Assembly (NCBI GenBank): GCA_032207245.1
Contig: CM063507.1
Location: 90,240,305 to 90,304,304 of the forward strand
DNA: 64,000 nt
DNA from: Pardosa pseudoannulata
Taxonomy: Eukaryota > Arthropoda > Arachnida > Araneae > Lycosidae
Direction of reading: 5' to 3'
Positions 9,411 to 19,616 of the stretch are shown piece by piece. Numbering within the stretch: the first letter of the stretch is position 1; each line of letters opens with the position of its first letter. Below the pieces are notes generated by a model. It was given only the letters and a program-made list of their open reading frames with translations. It searched no databases and was not told where the DNA came from. The position numbers and the translations under genes were made by a program.

Positions 9411-12400
9411 TCAGAACATATAAAGATCATCAGAACATATAAATAGTAATTCAAATTTTCCCTCGTATACTAAATCTCTTATAAAAAATTTCACATCAAT
9501 ATGACGAGATCTAAAATTTTCAATCGGGGACTTAACAAATTCAATGGCTGCCTGGTTATCCACGAACAGTTTTGAATTGCTTTTGCTTCCCGTGATTATT
9601 TTCCTGTCAAAGCACTCGCCTAAGATTTTATCTAACCAGATTAATTCTTTAGTTACTTCAGTCATTGCCACGAATTCCGACTCCATTGTTGACAGACTTA
9701 CGCATTTTTGTTTAAAAGTTCTCCAAGCAATTGGTGATTCACCTAATAAAATAAGCTCACCTCCCATGGATGTCCTGTCATCTCTATTTGTGGCGAAATC
9801 AGCGACAGCATATGCAGTTATTTGTGCGTTCTTACAGGACAGATTTAGTTTCAAGTTTTTTTTTGTATAGAATAGATATCCAAGTAGCTTTAACAGACCT
9901 TGCCAATGAACTACACCTGGGTTTGACTGGAACTGGGAAAATATATTTACAGCGTAGCAAATATCTGGGGGTACGATTGGCAATAAATGATAAACAGCCC
10001 AAAATACTACGGTAAGGGAACTGTTCCATTTCTTGTTTTTCCAAATCCGAATGTGGACAACTAGTTTTAGAATATACCGAACCTTTACTTATGGGAAATC
10101 GATACTTTTTAAACCTTTCACAAACTTCTTCTATATAGCGTTGGTGATGTATGTATAACCCGGTTTCAGTATCCTAAAACTCCACACCCAGTAATTTTAT
10201 AGTCTTTCCCATTACTTTTAAATCAAAATGGGTGTTCAATAGATTTATTGCCTTTTCTATTACTTGTTTACTATTACCAAAAATTAGAATATCATCTACG
10301 TATACGATTAAGACCACATTTGCATTTAAAACATACACACAGTTACAATTATCAAATTTTCTAAAACCAAGTGATAATAAAGTTTTGTTTAATTCGTAAA
10401 ACCCCATTCGACCGGATTGGTGTAAACCATATATCGCCTTATCTAACCGACAGAAAAATCTTTTACTGTTAAAGACGCTAAAACCTGGTAGTTGAGTCAT
10501 AAAAATCTTCTCCTCTAAAGGGGCATACAGGTATGCACTTGTTACATCGCACTGTATATGGTACCATTTACTATACGAGACAAGGAGGGTAAAAACCAAT
10601 CGTAACACACTAAAATTAACGACTGGGCTAGATGTTTCGTCATACGATTGTCCTTTTACTTGTTTATAGCCCCGTGCTACTAACCTTGCTTTAAACTTAA
10701 CTATCCTCCCAACTTCATCTCTTAACAGTATAAACCCAACGGCACCCTACAGGTTTTGCTCCTGTCGGTAGTTCCGCCTAATTCCAGACTTTTCTTCTTT
10801 TCATTGTGTCAATTTCTATCTTCATCGCCTCGTACCATTCTTTACTTTGTTCCGATTTACATGCTTGCTTATAAGTTTTTGGAATACGGATGTCTTCTAG
10901 TAAGCTGCTTTCAGCTAGGCTCGAGCTTGCATTACTGGGATCGGTTACTATACCTTGATACCTGTCATTTCCCTTAAAATTAAAAATTAAAGGATTGAAC
11001 GACAAACCATTTTCCAAGCAATTTCTTTACTTCGTTTTCAGATCTAAGTCTTTGGTTTTTACCTTCTTCATAGTAATATATATCGGCTCTGGAACTGTGA
11101 GCTCGGGGGTCTCCTTTTTCAGATCCATCTGACCTGTTTCAAGTCAGGTGTTTCGGCTTCTGTTTCTGAATCTTGAGATTCATCAGTGCTAAGGCTTTCC
11201 TCGTCAGCAGAGGATGACTGAGAGTCTTCTGAGGGGCAATCTTCGCTCTCCTGTTCGAAGTCGTCACTAATTGCATCTCTTCCAACGACGGGAGAAAGCC
11301 AGTTAAAATCCTCATTAGGGTCCAGCACAGCTCCTTTTTGTCCAACCTCAATCCCTTGATCCTCATTTAAATAAAACGTTAATAGTTTCCACTACCCTTT
11401 CCTCCTCTGGTAATAAAATCCTATATCCTTTGGTTCGAAAAGCGTAACCAATGAGAACGCCAACTTTGGCTTTCGCGTCAAGCTTGGATCGTTGTTGACG
11501 GGGGACTCCTACGTAGGCTCGAATTCCAAACGGCTTTAAATGTCGCATAGAGGGTTTGGTTCCCCCGTAAAGCTCAAAAGGTGTTTAACTCAAATTCTTA
11601 TGTACTAGTCTATTCCAGGTATAAACAAAATGTAACATGGCATCAGGCCAAAAACTAGATTCTAATCCACTTTCTTTTAACATTGTACGGGCCCCGTCAG
11701 TTACTGTTTGGTTGAAACGGTCAACTACTCCATTCTGCTCAGGTGTAAAAGCGTTGGTCAATTCATGATAAATCCCCTTATTTGCAAAAAAGTCTTTAAA
11801 GTTTTTGTTTACGAACTCTCGCCCATTATCAGAACGAAACGATTTGACCTTGCGACCAAGAAATGTTTCTGCTCTTGTTATGTGGTGCTTAACAATACCA
11901 AAAACTTCAGATTTTTCTCTGATTGGGTAAAGAGCGGTTTTTCGGGAATTATCATCGATTATTGATAAAAAATATCTTTCACCTGAACGGCCTTTTACAC
12001 GACATAGACCACATACATCAGCAAATAGTAAATCCAGTGGGTATTTGGACCTAATATGCTTTGTTAGCTTAAACGACTTTCTTTTAAATTTACATAATTT
12101 ACAAAACTCTCATTTAAAATTTTTATCTCCTTTAAAAACTGGCAACCCCCTGACTCCATTACTTCTGCTTGTTTGCATCAAAATAGAAGGGTTTACATGT
12201 GCACACCTTCTATGCCATACATCTATACTATTTCTTTCAATGGCATGACTTTCGCTTGTTTCAAATCTAACTCTCCTATTACTTGGGCCAGGTTCACGAA
12301 AATTAATTCTATAGATTCCTCCTTTCAAAATCGCTTTAAATAGTGGTTGCCCGTTACTGTACGCATTTACCTCCCCGTTCTCACCGTAAAAAGAAATTCC

Positions 12401-13682
12401 GTCCAAGTCAAGCTTGGGGCCAGAAATTAAATTTCGCCTTAAATTGTCAGCATGCATTACATTTTGGAAATATAAAATTCTTTGGCCAAATTTAACTTTT
12501 ATGGTTCCTTTACCTAGTATTGGGAATGTGACCCCTTCCATAGCTACTGCCATTTCTTCCCCATTTAAAGGTTTGTAATCCACAAAAAGCTTCTTATCTT
12601 TACAACAATGATGTGATGCCGCTGTATCGAATATCCACTCCGTACCTTCATTAATGTTACTGAAGTTTGATTCTACAAGGAAATTCGCCCAATTTTTAAG
12701 GTTTTTCTTTGAGCCTGTAAAGGAAATATAATTAGTATTAGGATGCTTAAAAGGATTCTGTCTATTTTGTTGCTCCGACGGGGGTGAAGAATCTCGTTGA
12801 GAGCTTAACTGTCTGTATTTTTTGTTGCGGGTTCTACATCGGCGTTGAGGATTTCCGAAAGTAAAGAAGTTCTTAGACTTGCTTCTGGAGACGTGGTCAC
12901 TTTCTCGGTCACCAAAATGAGTACGGCAATTTCTTAGTCGGCACTGTCGTCTGAAGTGGCCAGGATTACCACACTTGAAACAAATAATTTGCTGCTGCTT
13001 ACTTAGCTCAGGTATTTCAGCTGCTTGTATATTCACCTTGGGTGTGTCATCTAAATCAACCTCACGTAACTTTAAACGTGACTCTTCGGCTATCAGTTCA
13101 GTTACAATATCTTTAAACACGAATTTCTCATCCGGCCATCTTAAAATTGCCTGAACTACAGAATCGAATGATTCAGGTAAATACCTGATCAACTGAAAGC
13201 TGAAATACCGTTCGTTAAATTCTTTGTCTAAATGTCTCATTTGTTCGGCTATTCGCAACAGTCGTGCTCCGTAGAGGTCGGCTGGCTCGTTATTTTTAAT
13301 TTTACACTCACATAAATCTGAGAAACGCTTCATATGGTAAGCTCGCGAGTCTGGGTAAAAATGTTGACGTAAAACCTCCCATGCTACTACCGGATCATCG
13401 CATTTTTCAATCAGGCGCTTCTACGTTTAGGTAAATTATAGAAAGTGCCATGTTTGCACGAGTTTTAAAGTCTCGTAATTCTTTATCGATAATTAAGGGC
13501 GGTTTTTCAATGGCGGACGCATCCGATTTCTCAAGTGTTGAAGTAGGGGGTAATTCCTCCTTTGTAATTATTCCCCAAAGACCTCTTTCCATTAGAACAT
13601 ATTTCATATCCGAGTTCCAATTAGGATAATTTGTACCGTTTAATTTGGGAATATTAATTTGTGAATAAGCTATCATTATCAC
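9411..13682 (-). pseudogene. copia gag-pol polyprotein, multiply disrupted
   Basis: In sense order: gag begins at 13682 (SQINIPKLNGTNYPNW) and is frameshifted between 13407 and 13333. The zinc knuckle CFKCGNPGHFRRQC is at 12941-12982. The protease shows FDTAAS (Asp codon 12626-12628). The pre-integrase WHRRCAHVN region follows, then a TGA at 12110-12112. Integrase Asp residues are at 12017-12019 and 11828-11830. The expected Glu, with exact D(35)E spacing, is Asp at 11720-11722 (NGVVDRFN). Another stop lies at 11585-11587. After an acidic Ser/Asp/Glu linker (about 11330-11119) the RT carries YVDDILIF at 10282-10302, and RNase H (about 9830-9440) shows VADFATNRDDRTSMGG and FVDNQAAIEF. At least six breaks make it non-functional. 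Confidence 0.92.
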
Positions 13683-13947
13683 GCCTTTATCTTTTTAACA
13701 GTAAAAAACAAACAAAACAAAAAAAAACAAAAAAAAAAAACACAGGATTTAAGTTAAGATTTTGCACAAAAAATATTCATCTTTAAACTGACATCACATA
13801 CCATATCGCTCTCCCACCCCGTCGCAAACATCTACAAGGACCGATATATAAAAATTCATGGTTTTTGCTAAAAAGATTAATATATAAACTGCGTTTACAA
13901 ATTACAAAAAAAAAATATAAACATCGCCTGTCCTTTTACTTATGATA

Positions 13948-13964
13948 CTGGGCCCATAACCTTT
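13948..13964 (-). promoter_or_regulatory. copia primer binding site (tRNA-iMet half)
   Basis: The plus strand reads CTGGGCCCATAACC, the anticodon stem-loop of initiator Met tRNA, followed by TTT and the LTR. Known copia elements prime from an internally cleaved tRNA-iMet fragment, and this site fits that mode rather than 3'-end priming. Confidence 0.85.
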
Positions 13965-14322
13965 TGTTACTTCCTTGAGATAGTAACTCTAATATGTTTA
14001 ACTCATATTCAAGGGAAAATAAAAATGGCTCGATATGACAACAAGAAAAAAACAACCACGGCTAAAAGTATATAACTGAATTTAATTACTACTAACATAA
14101 AACATAAGGAAATGAAACAAATAGAACTTAAATCAACTTATAAAAAAACCCAACGAGCCAGCCATGAGACAAAAATAATACTACCTCCACGATACAGTCG
14201 AAAAAGCCACCTACTCGGCTAAGCAAACAAAACACAGTATTTATACAAAATACGAATTTCCCGGAATGACGCTTCGGGGAAGAGATACTGCAAGAGATAA
14301 GATTTAACCATGGGGTTTAACA
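13965..14322 (-). repeat. copia LTR (5' LTR in element sense)
   Basis: 358 bp, TGTTAC…TTTAACA on the plus strand, matching 8473-8818 apart from one block of about 14 bases and scattered changes. Confidence 0.92.
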
Positions 14323-14653
14323 TCTGAATTGGTGCAACCATGTGTTTGTCCGGCATGATGGAACTCGAAAACCACTCCAAGCACCTTATGATGGACCTTA
14401 CAAGGTTCTATTACGACGAGAAAAGACCTTCGACATTGACATAAAGGGGACACAAAAGACTGTCTCTATTGATAGACTTAAACCAGCATTTGTCACTGAG
14501 GAATATTCAACTTTTCCTCAGAATACCAGTACATCACTGCCCACGCAGACAACTCTCTACGGACGAACTGTTCGTGCTCCTCAGCAATATGTCACCTTCG
14601 CTGACACTGCGGGGGGAGTGTGCAGCGGCATCACAGCTCCAAATCAGCACTAA
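14323..14653 (+). pseudogene. Ty3/gypsy pol C-terminus, right half
   Basis: Continuation of the gypsy integrase interrupted at 8472: HVFVRHDGTRKPLQAPYDG, then YKVLLRREKTFDIDIKG and VSIDRLKPAF, the C-terminal SH3-like module of arachnid gypsy integrases. The frame runs to a TAA at 14651-14653, the last residues overlapping the start of the putative 3' LTR. No true start is expected because it is an internal fragment. Confidence 0.8.
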
Positions 14654-14884
14654 AGACTTTCCAGTACTACTTTGGCGCCGCCACTTGGCGATAAACTAAA
14701 AATGTAACATTCATACTATTGTTTATATACAGCTTACATAATGTAGCGCGCAGCATCTCTTATCTCCTGTACAACCGTTGTGTTCACTCTGCGCTGGTAC
14801 TCCGCGTTCCTACTCCTTGCAGCAATGTGTGTAATATCTATGCTATTATCCTTATTAAATTGTTAAGTTTATTTTACGACTGGC
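14619..14884 (+). repeat. putative gypsy 3' LTR
   Basis: A GCGGGGGGAG purine tract at about 14609-14618 is followed by TGTGCAGCGG, fitting a polypurine tract and LTR start after pol. The segment is GC-richer than its flanks and ends near TGGCA at 14884. No second LTR copy is in the window, so the ends are estimates. Confidence 0.5.
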
Positions 14885-14949
14885 ACTTGTATCTTTAATT
14901 TTAACTTTTTATTATCTCTAATTTTTGATGCACGTTCGAACTAGCGTGC

Positions 14950-15945
14950 TTCACCTGAAAGTTGGAGGTATGGTGACTTCGAAGTTTGCGTAGACCTGCT
15001 GCAGTCTTGTTTCAGACTTGCACACTTGTCATGCTGAACTTATTGCAAGTTTGTACGCTTGCAAAGCGAGACCGCTGCAGACTAAATTTGCTATCTTGGT
15101 TATGCTTTGTAATTAAACTGGAAATAACAGAAAAATAAAATTCTTTTTGAAAAATAGAAACTTCATTTTTCCGGATTAATTATAAATAATTTCTATGAAA
15201 CTAGTTCCATGAATTTACCATTAATTAAAAGATATAAATAAATAAAAAAAATTTTAAAGACTTTTTTCCGTCTTAACTTTTTTTTAGCCAAAGTATTAAA
15301 TGAAATATAAAGTTTAAAGAAATCTTTTAAATGTGCCTGTGATCTTGACTTGTTAAAGCAAAAAAAAAAGTCATAGCAGTGAATTTTTGGTTTATTTTGT
15401 TTATCGTAACAGTCGTACTTCAAAAATTAAGGACAAAGGTATAATAAAACAGTTACAGGCTATAAAATAATTACAAACTTTATTGTGACATAACACAGAA
15501 TAATGAAAATTAATAAAATATCTCTCCACACACTTTTCATGTCTTTGCATCCTGAACCAGAAAAAAAAGAAAGAATTAAAAATAATTAATTTTATTATTT
15601 AATTTTGTATCTTTGAAAACATGCAATGTAAATATATATATATCAAAAATCATTTATAAAAATTAAATGCAAATGAGAGATTTTAAAAAGGGTGAAATAA
15701 CCAGAGATGTCAGATTTACTGCCCGGATACATTTATGGGCAACGTTTTTTAAAATTCAAAATTTTAAGCTTTGTTTTTCTTCCACAGAAGTTAACTAATT
15801 ATTGTTATCCCAGATAACAAATTTAATTTGCCTGCAAACTTGCAGCAAGTTCAGCATGACAAGTCTTCAAGTCTGAAACAAGAGTGCAGCAAGTCTACGC
15901 AAACTTCGAATTCACCATACCTGCAACTTGCAGCAAACTTCTCAT
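14950..15945. mobile_element. non-autonomous element with long inverted ends, copy A
   Basis: The left end (about 14950-15108, including GTTGGAGGTATGGTGAC) is the inverted complement of the right end (about 15810-15945, including CACCATACCTGCAAC). The inverted ends are roughly 130-150 bp and contain repeated CTTGCAGCAAGTT-like palindromes. The core is AT-rich and non-coding. The superfamily is not identifiable and no clear target duplication is seen. Confidence 0.65.
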
Positions 15946-16029
15946 ACAAGTTGCAAAGTTGTCGTATCAAACATGCAGCAAGTTTGATACGACAAGTTTG
16001 ATGCAGACTTGCACGACAAGTTTGCTACA

Positions 16030-16875
16030 AGTTGGAGGTATGGTGACTAAGTTTGCGTAGACCTGCTGCAGTTTTGTTTCAGACTTGCAAACTTGTCATG
16101 CTGAATTTACTGCAAGTTTGCAGGATTCTAAAGCAAGACTGCTGCAAACTAAATTTGCTATTTGGGTTATGCTTTGTAATTAAACTGGAAATAACAGAAA
16201 AATAAAATTCTTTTTGGAAAATAGAATCTTCATTTTTCCGGATTAATTATAAACAATTTCTATGAAAACTAGTTGAATGAATTTAACATTAATTAAACGA
16301 TTTAAATAAAAAATAAAGTTTTGAAACCTTTTACCCTTCTTAACTTTTGTAGCCTAACTATTGAATGAAATATAATGTTTAAAGAAATCTTTTAAGTCTG
16401 CCTGTAATCTTGACCTGTTAAAGAAAAAAAAGTCATAGTAGTGAATATTTGGTTTATTTTGCTTACCGTAATAGTCATACTTTAAAAATTAAGGACAAAG
16501 GTATAATAAAACAGTACAGGCTATAAAATAATTACAAACTTTATTGTGACATAATACAGAATAATGAAAATTACAAATTAATGTAGAATGAAAATTAAAA
16601 AGTAACTCTCCAATCTCTTTTCATGTCTTTGCATTCTGAAACAGAAAAAAAAAGAAAGCATCAAAAATAATTTTATTATTATTATTAAATTTTGTACCTT
16701 TTCAAACATTCAATTTAAAAAATATATAAATCAAAAATCATTTAAATTAAATGCAAATGAGATTAAAATAAGGGTGAAATAACCAGAGATGTCAGATTTG
16801 CTGCCCGGATACCAGCCTGGGAAAGGTTTTCTAAAATTCGAAATTTATAAGTTTTGTTTTTCATCCACAGAAGTT
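16030..16875. mobile_element. same inverted-end element, copy B, right end missing
   Basis: A direct repeat of copy A shifted by about 1075 bp; for example GCTTTGTAATTAAACTGGAA occurs at about 15105 and 16171, and CAGAGATGTCAGATTTGCTG matches CAGAGATGTCAGATTTACTG. Similarity fades near 16880, where copy A has its right inverted end, so B is a partial tandem copy. The 15946-16029 junction has further TTTGATACGACAAGTTTG palindromes. Confidence 0.65.
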
Positions 16876-18139
16876 AATCATTGTTTTATACCTAATAATT
16901 ATATTTGGTTTAATCTGTAAAAAATATTAATTTCATTTATGTGTGTAATTAATAACTCGTTCATATACAAAATATTTTTTAAGAAGTTCTGTAAATTCTT
17001 GAGTAAAAATTCAAAGTATACTGAAGTAGTAAAATTTTGCAATCCATATATATGTTTTAATTACAACTGTCCAAATATAAGCAAAAATAAAATTTATTAT
17101 TTAAGGTACTTTGTTAGATAATAAGCCATCAGATCTTTATGAACCAAATTTCAGGTAAGCCAGACTTGACAAATAATGTTTGTTATGCCTTTGGAAAATT
17201 GAACAACAATAGTGATGATGATGATAGCCTTTGGCTTAATTTAGTATATACTTATAAAATAAATAAATAAAACATTTTATCTGAGAAACATTAATCTTTA
17301 AATTGAAAATAATAACCATCTTCACAGTTTTCTAACTTTAGCTTGGTTTAGCCAATCTACCCCCGCTTCATTTATCTTCACCTCAGTTGCTGTACCTTTA
17401 AATACTCTTTGACAAGCATCTATAAAAACATACAAGAATGATTATGGGAAAATTTACATATTTATATTCTCAACACAAGAGGCATTTTAAAACTAACACA
17501 TTTTATTTAAATAATTTTCATTAGAAAAAATATACTTATAAAATATTGACTTTGACGCTTCTGTTGCTAGGAAAGGATTTTTTATCAAATTTTCGAGGTG
17601 ATTTTGCCACTAAGTGTGTATAGTTCGGCAACATCATCACTTAAGTCTCCTTAGCATGTTGTGGATATGGCAGCACCTATTCCTACCACATACAGAAATT
17701 AAAACTTTAACCTGGGAATTGAAACAAAAGTATATCATTAGTATTAACACGAGAAAAATATCTGTATTAATACAAGAAAGCTTTACTCTATCTGCGTGTT
17801 AGCAATAACAATCAAAAACCAGCATACTCTAAAATCTGAAAATTTGTATGAGCTTAGTCGTTAGGGCTTCATACCCCTTAGGCCCAGATTTAAATTTTTT
17901 ATTATTAACCAAGATAATAATATGTAATGAAAAAAGCAACTTTATTTCAAAAAAGAAAAAAAAATCAAGTGCACACCTGATTTTACAGGAAAAAATGAAA
18001 AAAATTAAGCATTTTCATTAATCAGTCGAGAAAATTAAGATATTGACTTGAAAATTTCAGAGATTTTCAGTAGAAAGTTTTCAATTATTACAGATGAAGA
18101 GAAATTAAAATTATATGAAACTATATTTACATGGATTTA
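16876..18139. other. AT-rich DNA, nothing identified
   Basis: Very AT-rich, with short chance ORFs only. 17936-18120 may be the decayed gag end of the second copia element (Lys-rich reading), but I cannot support boundaries. Confidence 0.4.
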
Positions 18140-19392
18140 CTCAAAACGACACCTCAATTGGAAGAGTGCTTAGTGGATAGTGCTTCAACTGGTCATTTTT
18201 GTAATCAAAAATAGTGGTTCGAGAAGTTCCGACCTCTATCCACAAGAAGAGTACTTACTGGGGGAAAAAATTGTGAATCTGAAATTTATGTGATAGGTGA
18301 TGTTATTTTCTATGTTAAAAATAATAACAAATATGTAAAATTAACTTTAAAAAATGTATTTTATGCCCCTAATATGATTAGAAATCTCATTGGGAGAGCT
18401 AATATTAACTCAGCTAGTTCTAAAATTGTATGGCATAATAACAAAATGATTATTTATACTGGTAAGAAAGAATACTTTTTAATATTTCATAGAGTAGGAA
18501 AGTTGTTATAATGTATGGGGTACCTAATTATCACAAACAAGAAATATTTCAAGAATTTTTTATGTTAAACTGATATAAATTACTGGCATAGACGATTTGG
18601 CCGTGTAACTAAGCGTTTAATTGCAGAAATAAGTAGTAAAAATAGTGTAAAGGGATTACAAAATCTTACGGGAAAAATTGGATAAGTGTTCAGTTTGCCA
18701 AATTACAAAATCAACTATATTTTCGTTAAAGAATAACTATGATAGGCTAACTAAAAATGTGTTACATACGGTGTATTTAGACCTTTGGGGACCATCTCCC
18801 GTTCCGTCGTTGGAAGATAGTAAATATTTTTTTTTTTATATATTGTAGAAGATTTTTCTCTTAAAATTGAAGTATTCACAGTTAAACGTAAATCCGACGT
18901 ATTCGACTGTTTTAAAACATATTTAGCTACAACTGAATTGTAAACTGAAATCCGTGAGAACAGATAATGGTCTAGAGTTATGCCATAAAGAATTCGAATC
19001 TTACTTAAAACCTTATGTATAAGGACCGAAAGAACACCTGTTTACACATCTCAACAGAATGGGGTGGCCGGACGTTTTAATAGAACAGCTATGGAAGGCG
19101 TGAGAGCTTTACTTCATGGCAGTGGCTTACAACAAAGATTTTGTTCGGAAGCCTTTCAAACATATGTACATATACGGAATCGATGTGCACTCAAACTTAC
19201 TCGAGGTCTAACTCCAATGGAGATATGGAGTGGCTATAAACCCCCTATTAACCATTTCCTAATATTTGGCTCGTTAGCGTATGTTCACATACCGAAGTTA
19301 AAGAGAAGTAAACTAAATAATACAGCTAAAGTTGGAATTTTAGTAGGCTACGCGATGAATACTAAAGAATACAAAATTTAGATCTCAAGGGT
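18140..19392 (+). pseudogene. second Ty1/copia element: protease and integrase part
   Basis: The plus strand reads LVDSASTGHFCNQK (protease-like Asp codon 18176-18178), a pre-integrase YWHRRFGRV region near 18580, and integrase Asp codons at 18780-18782 (LDLWGP) and 18963-18965 (RTDNGLE). The catalytic Glu position reads Gly at 19069-19071 (NGVAGRFNRT). The best open stretch is 19064-19381, ending KVGILVGYAMNTKEYKI and a stop. Many frameshifts and stops are present. The copy is interrupted at 19393 by a LINE and resumes at 25132. No LTR could be identified on either side. Confidence 0.85.
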
Positions 19393-19405
19393 TAATGCTT
19401 TGTTG
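19393..19405. repeat. LINE target-site duplication, left
   Basis: TAATGCTTTGTTG, identical to 25119-25131. It overlaps the first bases of the TTGG-repeat tail. Confidence 0.9.
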
Positions 19406-19463
19406 GTTGGTTGGTTGGTTGTGGTTTACTGGCGCAAGATCCAAGTTTGGATAAGCTGCGCCA
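19406..19463 (-). other. LINE 3' tail and terminal stem-loop
   Basis: TTGG repeats (19402-19421, CCAA on the element strand) adjoin an inverted repeat: TGGCGCA at 19430-19436 pairs with TGCGCCA at 19457-19463, and ATCCAA (19439-19444) with TTGGAT (19447-19452). Such 3'-end hairpins are the known recognition signal for the RT of several LINE families; here that role is inference. Confidence 0.7.
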
Positions 19464-19616
19464 AACAAAAGAGCACATAATTAAACAAAGTTGTATAATT
19501 TAAAATAGTAAGGGATATAATAATAGTGTATAATAGTAAGGGAAATTAATACTAAAATTTTAAGAAAAGGTATAGCGAAAAACGAGATAAAGACTCGCAT
19601 TAAAATGTTAAAATAT

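Larger units (their letters stand above)
8473..14322 (-). mobile_element. Ty1/copia retrotransposon, 5.85 kb, decayed but with both LTRs
   Basis: Direct repeats of 346 and 358 bp bound the element, each starting TGTTAC and ending AACA on the plus strand. In sense orientation (minus) the order is LTR, primer binding site complementary to the initiator-Met tRNA anticodon arm, gag, protease, integrase, RT, RNase H, polypurine tract, LTR, which is the copia order. It sits inside a gypsy pol. Merging the two flanks directly (…GTCCATCC/TCTGAATTGG…) keeps the gypsy frame, but the expected 5-bp target duplication (CATCC versus TCTGA) is absent. Confidence 0.93.

Noticed and set aside
9544..12248. Plus-strand ORFs over the copia element
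   Set aside because: They are antisense shadows of the copia gag-pol; all domain motifs read on the minus strand.
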